64,000 bases of DNA from Leptodactylus fallax (taxonomy: Eukaryota > Chordata > Amphibia > Anura > Leptodactylidae): assembly GCA_947044405.1 (NCBI GenBank), contig CAMRHE010000012.1, positions 7,684,001-7,748,000 on the forward strand, in the 5' to 3' direction. Within the stretch, counting starts at the first letter, position 1; every line of letters starts with the position of its first letter. Shown one piece after another: positions 59,773-64,000 of the stretch. The translations under genes and the position numbers were made by a program. The notes beneath the pieces are model-generated. The model saw nothing but the letters and a program-made list of their open reading frames with translations, made no database searches and had not been told where the DNA came from.

Positions 59773-60399
59773 TTATTTAAGTTTTTTTTTTTTTTTGCTC
59801 ACTTCATATACAGTGTAACAGAACCTGCTAATCTGAAAAAAAATCTGTTTCTTAAGCAGTTTTTTGTTGCTAACCCAATTAATAGTCTTGCAGCCTGCGC
59901 TAATCTAAAAAAAAATCTCCACTATTACTCATGCTGCCACAGCTACTACCACTGCCACCAATCAGCCAGACATAGTCCATGATATTCTACAATACTGGTG
60001 CCATAGTTTTTAAAAAAACAAAGCCATTTTGATTTCACATGTCTCATAAAGAAATAATTTTTGGTGGATTTTTTTTGAAAAGCCAATTCTTTATCACCTT
60101 TTAACTAGGCCCAGAGCCACAATTTGTATGTGTTTTACATTATTTTGCCTGATAAAGTCACCCTTTAAGTGTACAATCTTATTTTGTTATGTTAAAAAAT
60201 ACAGTAAAAATTGCCATTATCTCTGCAAAAATGTAATCTTACTGTCACTCAGTGACTCTACTACTCAGGGACCAGGTGACCAATTCAGTACCAAATCTCA
60301 TTTTCCCTTTAATTATTTTTTAAAAATTTTTTTCTGTGTTTTGTGTTAAAAATACAGAAAAACTGGCATTATCACTGCTTAAATCCAAGTTGATTTACA

Positions 60400-60775
60400 C
60401 AGCCTAGGCAGTGACAGTGACCAGCAACATAGACAGAGATTGTTTACTGTAAGAGCAGTGAGGCTATGGAACGCTCTGCCACGGGATATTGTGATGGTGG
60501 ATTCACTGTGCAATTTCAAAACTGCCTAGCTTTTTCTAAATGGAAAAATATTATGGGTTACGGGGTTTAGTTTTTGGTAAAGAAAATTTGATCCAGGATT
60601 TTATACTGATTTCTGGATTTGTAGGTGGGAAAGATTTTTTTCCCCCTGACATGAAGCAATTGACACCAGCAGTTTTTTGCCTTCCTTTGGATCAACACTG
60701 TATGGTTATAGGTTGATGGACCTTTGTTTTCATCCAACCCCACCTACTAAATAACTATGTAACTATGTAATCTAA
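60400..60775 (+). mobile_element. LINE 3' end (CR1/Rex-like)
   Basis: The translation FTVRAVRLWNALPRDIVMVDSLCNFKT matches the characteristic C-terminal block of CR1/Rex-type LINE ORF2 proteins (V..WN.LP...V....F). It is followed by a 3' tail with TTTTTTTGCCTTCC-type and TGGATCAACA motifs and a terminal short repeat CTATGTAACTATGTAA. The 5' part is missing, as is usual for truncated insertions. Confidence 0.65.
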
Positions 60776-60856
60776 AACTCACTGCCCAGTCCATCCATTC
60801 AGTGCTAAATCTAATTTTCTTAATTTTTTTAAGTATTTTTTGCAGTAGTGTTTCTT

Positions 60857-61200
60857 TTAGAGATGAGCGAATCGAAGCTGACTAAATGGAATTTGAGCTG
60901 AATTTCAGGAAATATTCGATACACATCGAATCCGGATTTCCAGACACTTCGTGGTAACGAATCACATTTTTTCCTAAAATGGCTGCTGCACATGTTAGGA
61001 CATGGGGAAAGGAACTCTGGGAACGTGGGATCACCCACAATGCCATACGTGCAGCCAATCAGCAGCCAGCCAGCCCTGTGATGTTACAGCCCTATAAATA
61101 CCCTCCACCATCTTGGATTGAGGCATTTTCCAGTGTACTTAGTGCAGGGAGAGACGTCAGCAGGTGCTAGGGAAAATGGTAGAAAAGACTTGAAAACTGA
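60857..61200. repeat. Dispersed repeat with AGAGATGAGCGAATCGAAGC start
   Basis: The block AGAGATGAGCGAATCGAAGC, then TTCGTGGTAACGAATCACAT, then AATGGCTGCTGCACATGTTA, then CAGCCCTATAAATACC looks like a common anuran repeat as I remember it. It includes CCTATAAATA with a downstream GACGTCAGCAGGTGC, so it may carry a promoter. Its ends are not defined here. Confidence 0.5.
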
Positions 61201-62285
61201 TATTTTGCTCAATTCAAGTTCAGGGATAGAGCATTAGAAGTGTAGGGAAAGGATAGAGAGGAATTTATAGAGAGTATTGAAGCAGAACAGTGTTCATTTG
61301 GGGTTTTTGCAGCCATGGTAATAGGAACAATCCTACTACACCTTGCTGCACTTACTGCCATTATACTGCTTCTCATTGCAGGTTTGCAATAGATCATACC
61401 TGTGTACAGTGTTCTACACCACTATACAGGCCCTCTGCAGCCAGAAATATAGCTTAAAAAAATACAGTGTCAGAATTACTATTATATAAGCAGTGAAGTG
61501 AAATGACTGGAAAAAAAAACAGAACAGGAGTGGGCCTAAAAATAGAGGAAGCACTTGTGCTACTGATCTTGGCAATGGCTCCAGTAGCTATAGGGTTGTT
61601 GTAGTTCCTAAGCATAAAAATTAAGTTTTTGATTATTTTTCTCACTCATTTAAGTCACAGCAGGATATGAGATCTGACAGTAGTGCAACAAAAGACAAAA
61701 GTCTTCTACTTATTTCTATTCTTAATGAGTTAGATGAGATCTGACATTTTTTTTTTCGTTTTTTTATGTAGAGGAGGCAGAGGTGACTTTTGGTGTTGGA
61801 GGTAGTAGTGCCAGAATGTGATACTGGTAGTCGTGTTGGTAGAGGAACTAAGGGGAAATCTGGAGGTGTGAATTATCAGGGTATATGGGAATCCTTTTGT
61901 CAAGATGAGTCAGAAAAAAATGGGAAGACTAAATATTAGAGCTGTAATATAGGAACAGGCTGTCAATCATGTGTACAGAGATGCTACTGGGCAGTGATTC
62001 AAGCCTTGAACCGAAGCACTTGGATCCCTCTCTATGCCTAATGTTCAGGCCAGTAAATCTGATGGGTGAAACTTGGCCGTGTGAATACGGTGTAAGACCA
62101 CATAAAACACCCTCTAGTCTGTTAAAGAAAACAAATTTACTCAGCTGCTTAATCCACCTGGTTTATGGTAACTCCTTCCTGCGCTGTGGACCTTTGAAAC
62201 ACAAATGGCCTCTGGACACACTGATGACTGGATTTAGATTAGATTCATACCATGTCTTGCTAGGAACCCTCTAATAACTGTACAT
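61201..62285. other. Unassigned stretch
   Basis: No gene recognised. The open frame at 61969-62274 shows no domain. Confidence 0.35.
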
Positions 62286-62289
62286 TCCC

Positions 62290-62878
62290 TTGAAATAGGT
62301 ATTCCCATCTCAAGTATCCTATCTATACTGCTAGTTTATGTAAATTCAAGACTTTTCCTAAATAGATTGCTTCAAAAATGCTGCTTTGTTTGTCTGCTAT
62401 GTGAGATTATTCCTCCCATTGTTTATACATCATTGTCAAGACACCCATCCTATATCTGATAACACAGGTCAGAGGGATGAGTCACTGCTCTCTGGTGGAG
62501 CTGAGTTCTCTTGCAGATAATTGCAGGTCAGATAATTGCAGTTTGCTGATAAACGCTCTGTGTCTGTTATCTTTCCATGTACACACAAAGATAACATTGT
62601 ACATTCTTTTCTCTGCATTATAAGTTTTTTTTTCTCTACAGGCCTGTGTAATGTAATATACATTTACTATGCTTATCAATTGATCTGCATTTACATTAGA
62701 TAGTTAATAATCATAATAAATAATCTCTCATGGTAAAGCCAATGTCTATATCTAATAAGGTACTTTATAGTGTCCCGTTCAACAAATCTGCCTACCAGCT
62801 TGCTGAATGACTACAGGAAGTGAGAAGAAGAGACAGCAGGCAAAGCTGATGAGAGAGGGAGATGGAAAACCCCTTTAA
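62290..62878. mobile_element. TTAA-type dispersed repeat, uninterrupted copy
   Basis: This is the reverse-orientation paralogue of 31802-33205 without the Tc1-like insertion. The right edge abuts TTAA (62875-62878). The left edge reads TTGA at 62290, probably a mutated TTAA. The site corresponding to the Tc1-like insertion reads AAATTCAAG next to TATGTA near 62340. Non-coding. Confidence 0.75.
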
Positions 62879-64000
62879 GTGGCAGATCTTCAGAAAATGT
62901 GGTAAAAAATACTTTATGCTAAAACCTCTTGCATCTCTTAAAAAGGTATGGAGCCACTTTGTAATGCCAGATAGAGAAATTACTGACTATGATGCATACA
63001 TAAGAATGGCCAAATGGAGCTATAGAGTTGTAAGTTCATTCTTTGTACCCTTGACAGAAATTACTTTTTTTACATCCTAGGACCACTTCTTGATGGAAGA
63101 ATGTTAACAAGGGAAATAATGCCAAACACTTATTTATTCTAAATACAGTATTAGTATAATGTTTTATGACGCAACAAAACCACACCCCTTTTTCTAGACA
63201 CTTTTGGAAAAGTATTTTTTTTTTTGGCACAAAGCATTAACAAATGTGTTTAAATTGATTTGTGGCAGAAAGACAGTACAACTTGAACTAAGATTCTGGT
63301 GCAACAACAATAGTAAATGTGACCAAACGTGGAAATAATTGTAATAGATACTCTAGCAATTAAAATGCATACTTGATTTAACCAACAAAGTAAAAACAAC
63401 AGATGAGAATGTTACCGAGTGCCATGCAGCTTTATTAAGTAAACCACCAGCTGTACTGTACCTCACGTCAATAAAAAGAGTACTTAGAAGCTTAGAATAT
63501 ATGGTTGGGTTGTCCATGGAAAATGTAGAAAAACTGCAATTGGAAATATATTTCCCTTGATACTGGCAGAATTTGCTTTACCCTAAGGCTTTCTTGTAAT
63601 ATGATAAGTCTCTTCAAAGTTTAATTTGAACAAGCCATAATCCTCATATGAGAGGAGGAATATATTTTTTCCAAGACAAATAAAAGAAAGAGAACAACAT
63701 GTCTCAAGCTACCTCTTCAGATCATCAAGAAAAAGCAGAACTTAAAGAAGAAAACATAAAGTGAAGGTGTCTAACACATCCTGGACCATGATGAACATTA
63801 AGCGTTTGGCATAAAACTAAATGGGGGTATTTTCAGAGTGTCAGATGTTTTATTTTATGCCATAACCAGGGTCTATTTTACTTAAACTAGAAAATTCTTA
63901 TAAAATGATATCCAGATTTTAGAACTGATTACGGTATTGCATTAGTTCATCCCTGATGGCAGTCATAGGGTATTGCTTGGACATTGATTGAGCAATGTGA
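62879..64000. other. Unassigned stretch to the window end
   Basis: AT-rich DNA with no gene, terminus or repeat recognised. Confidence 0.4.

Noticed and set aside
61081..61110. CCTATAAATACC as a host promoter
   Set aside because: It lies within a sequence that looks like a dispersed anuran repeat and no downstream exon is visible.

Overview
This 64 kb window is vertebrate nuclear DNA and almost certainly comes from an anuran amphibian. I infer this from the repeats: TTAA-flanked TTAACCCCTT elements with long internal repeats, TTAAAGGGG-type MITEs, CAGGGGCGTAACTA-type hAT ends, an L2-type LINE and many Tc1-like families. I recognise no host exon, rRNA, tRNA or CRISPR array. Every convincing coding region belongs to a transposable element, so the window is best read as an intron or gene desert rebuilt by nested insertions.

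Layout. 1-10.7 kb: a TTAA-flanked MITE (1518-1888), a Tc1-like element with one premature stop (3073-4678), a Tc1-like element nested in a TTAA-flanked element (7772-9664), and a foldback MITE. 10.77-16.25 kb: a 5.5 kb hAT-type element holding about 87 copies of a 31-bp minisatellite and invaded by a second hAT-type element (13810-15820). 17.94-22.71 kb: a 4.8 kb TTAA-flanked element with about eight internal repeats of roughly 370-400 bp. 24.37-30.38 kb: a hAT-type element containing an L2 LINE (itself carrying a 601-bp insertion and a solo LTR), another minisatellite-bearing hAT element and a MITE. 30.5-34.6 kb: an inverted copy of the minisatellite/foldback cassette, a TTAA-flanked repeat with a Tc1 relic, and a second solo LTR. 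35.65-36.63 kb: a foldback element. 37.63-41.96 kb: a piggyBac element (two-exon transposase, one stop) inserted at TTAA inside a Tc1 deletion derivative. 42-47 kb: mostly unassigned AT-rich DNA. 47.08-48.62 kb: two defective Tc1 copies. 49.7-51.2 kb: a foldback and another hAT-like element with a tandem array. 52.77-55.30 kb: a short relative of the 18-22.7 kb element, split by a DD37E Tc1-like element. 57.48-59.04 kb: a DD35E Tc1-like element with an uninterrupted transposase. 59.5-64 kb: a MITE, a LINE 3' end, a dispersed repeat and a second copy of the repeat at 31.8-33.2 kb.

The most unusual pattern is a recurrent internal cassette in elements with different termini. Each has a minisatellite with a CACAGTATNATG-like core, then a GC-rich centre rich in TGACGT sites, with outward-facing GGTRAGT splice-donor-like motifs and usually a TTATACTC..GGGGTCT hairpin at the edge. 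It looks like a mobile bidirectional promoter with first-exon splice donors. That reading is inference. Target-site duplications and paralogous empty sites inside the window let the order of many insertions be read directly.
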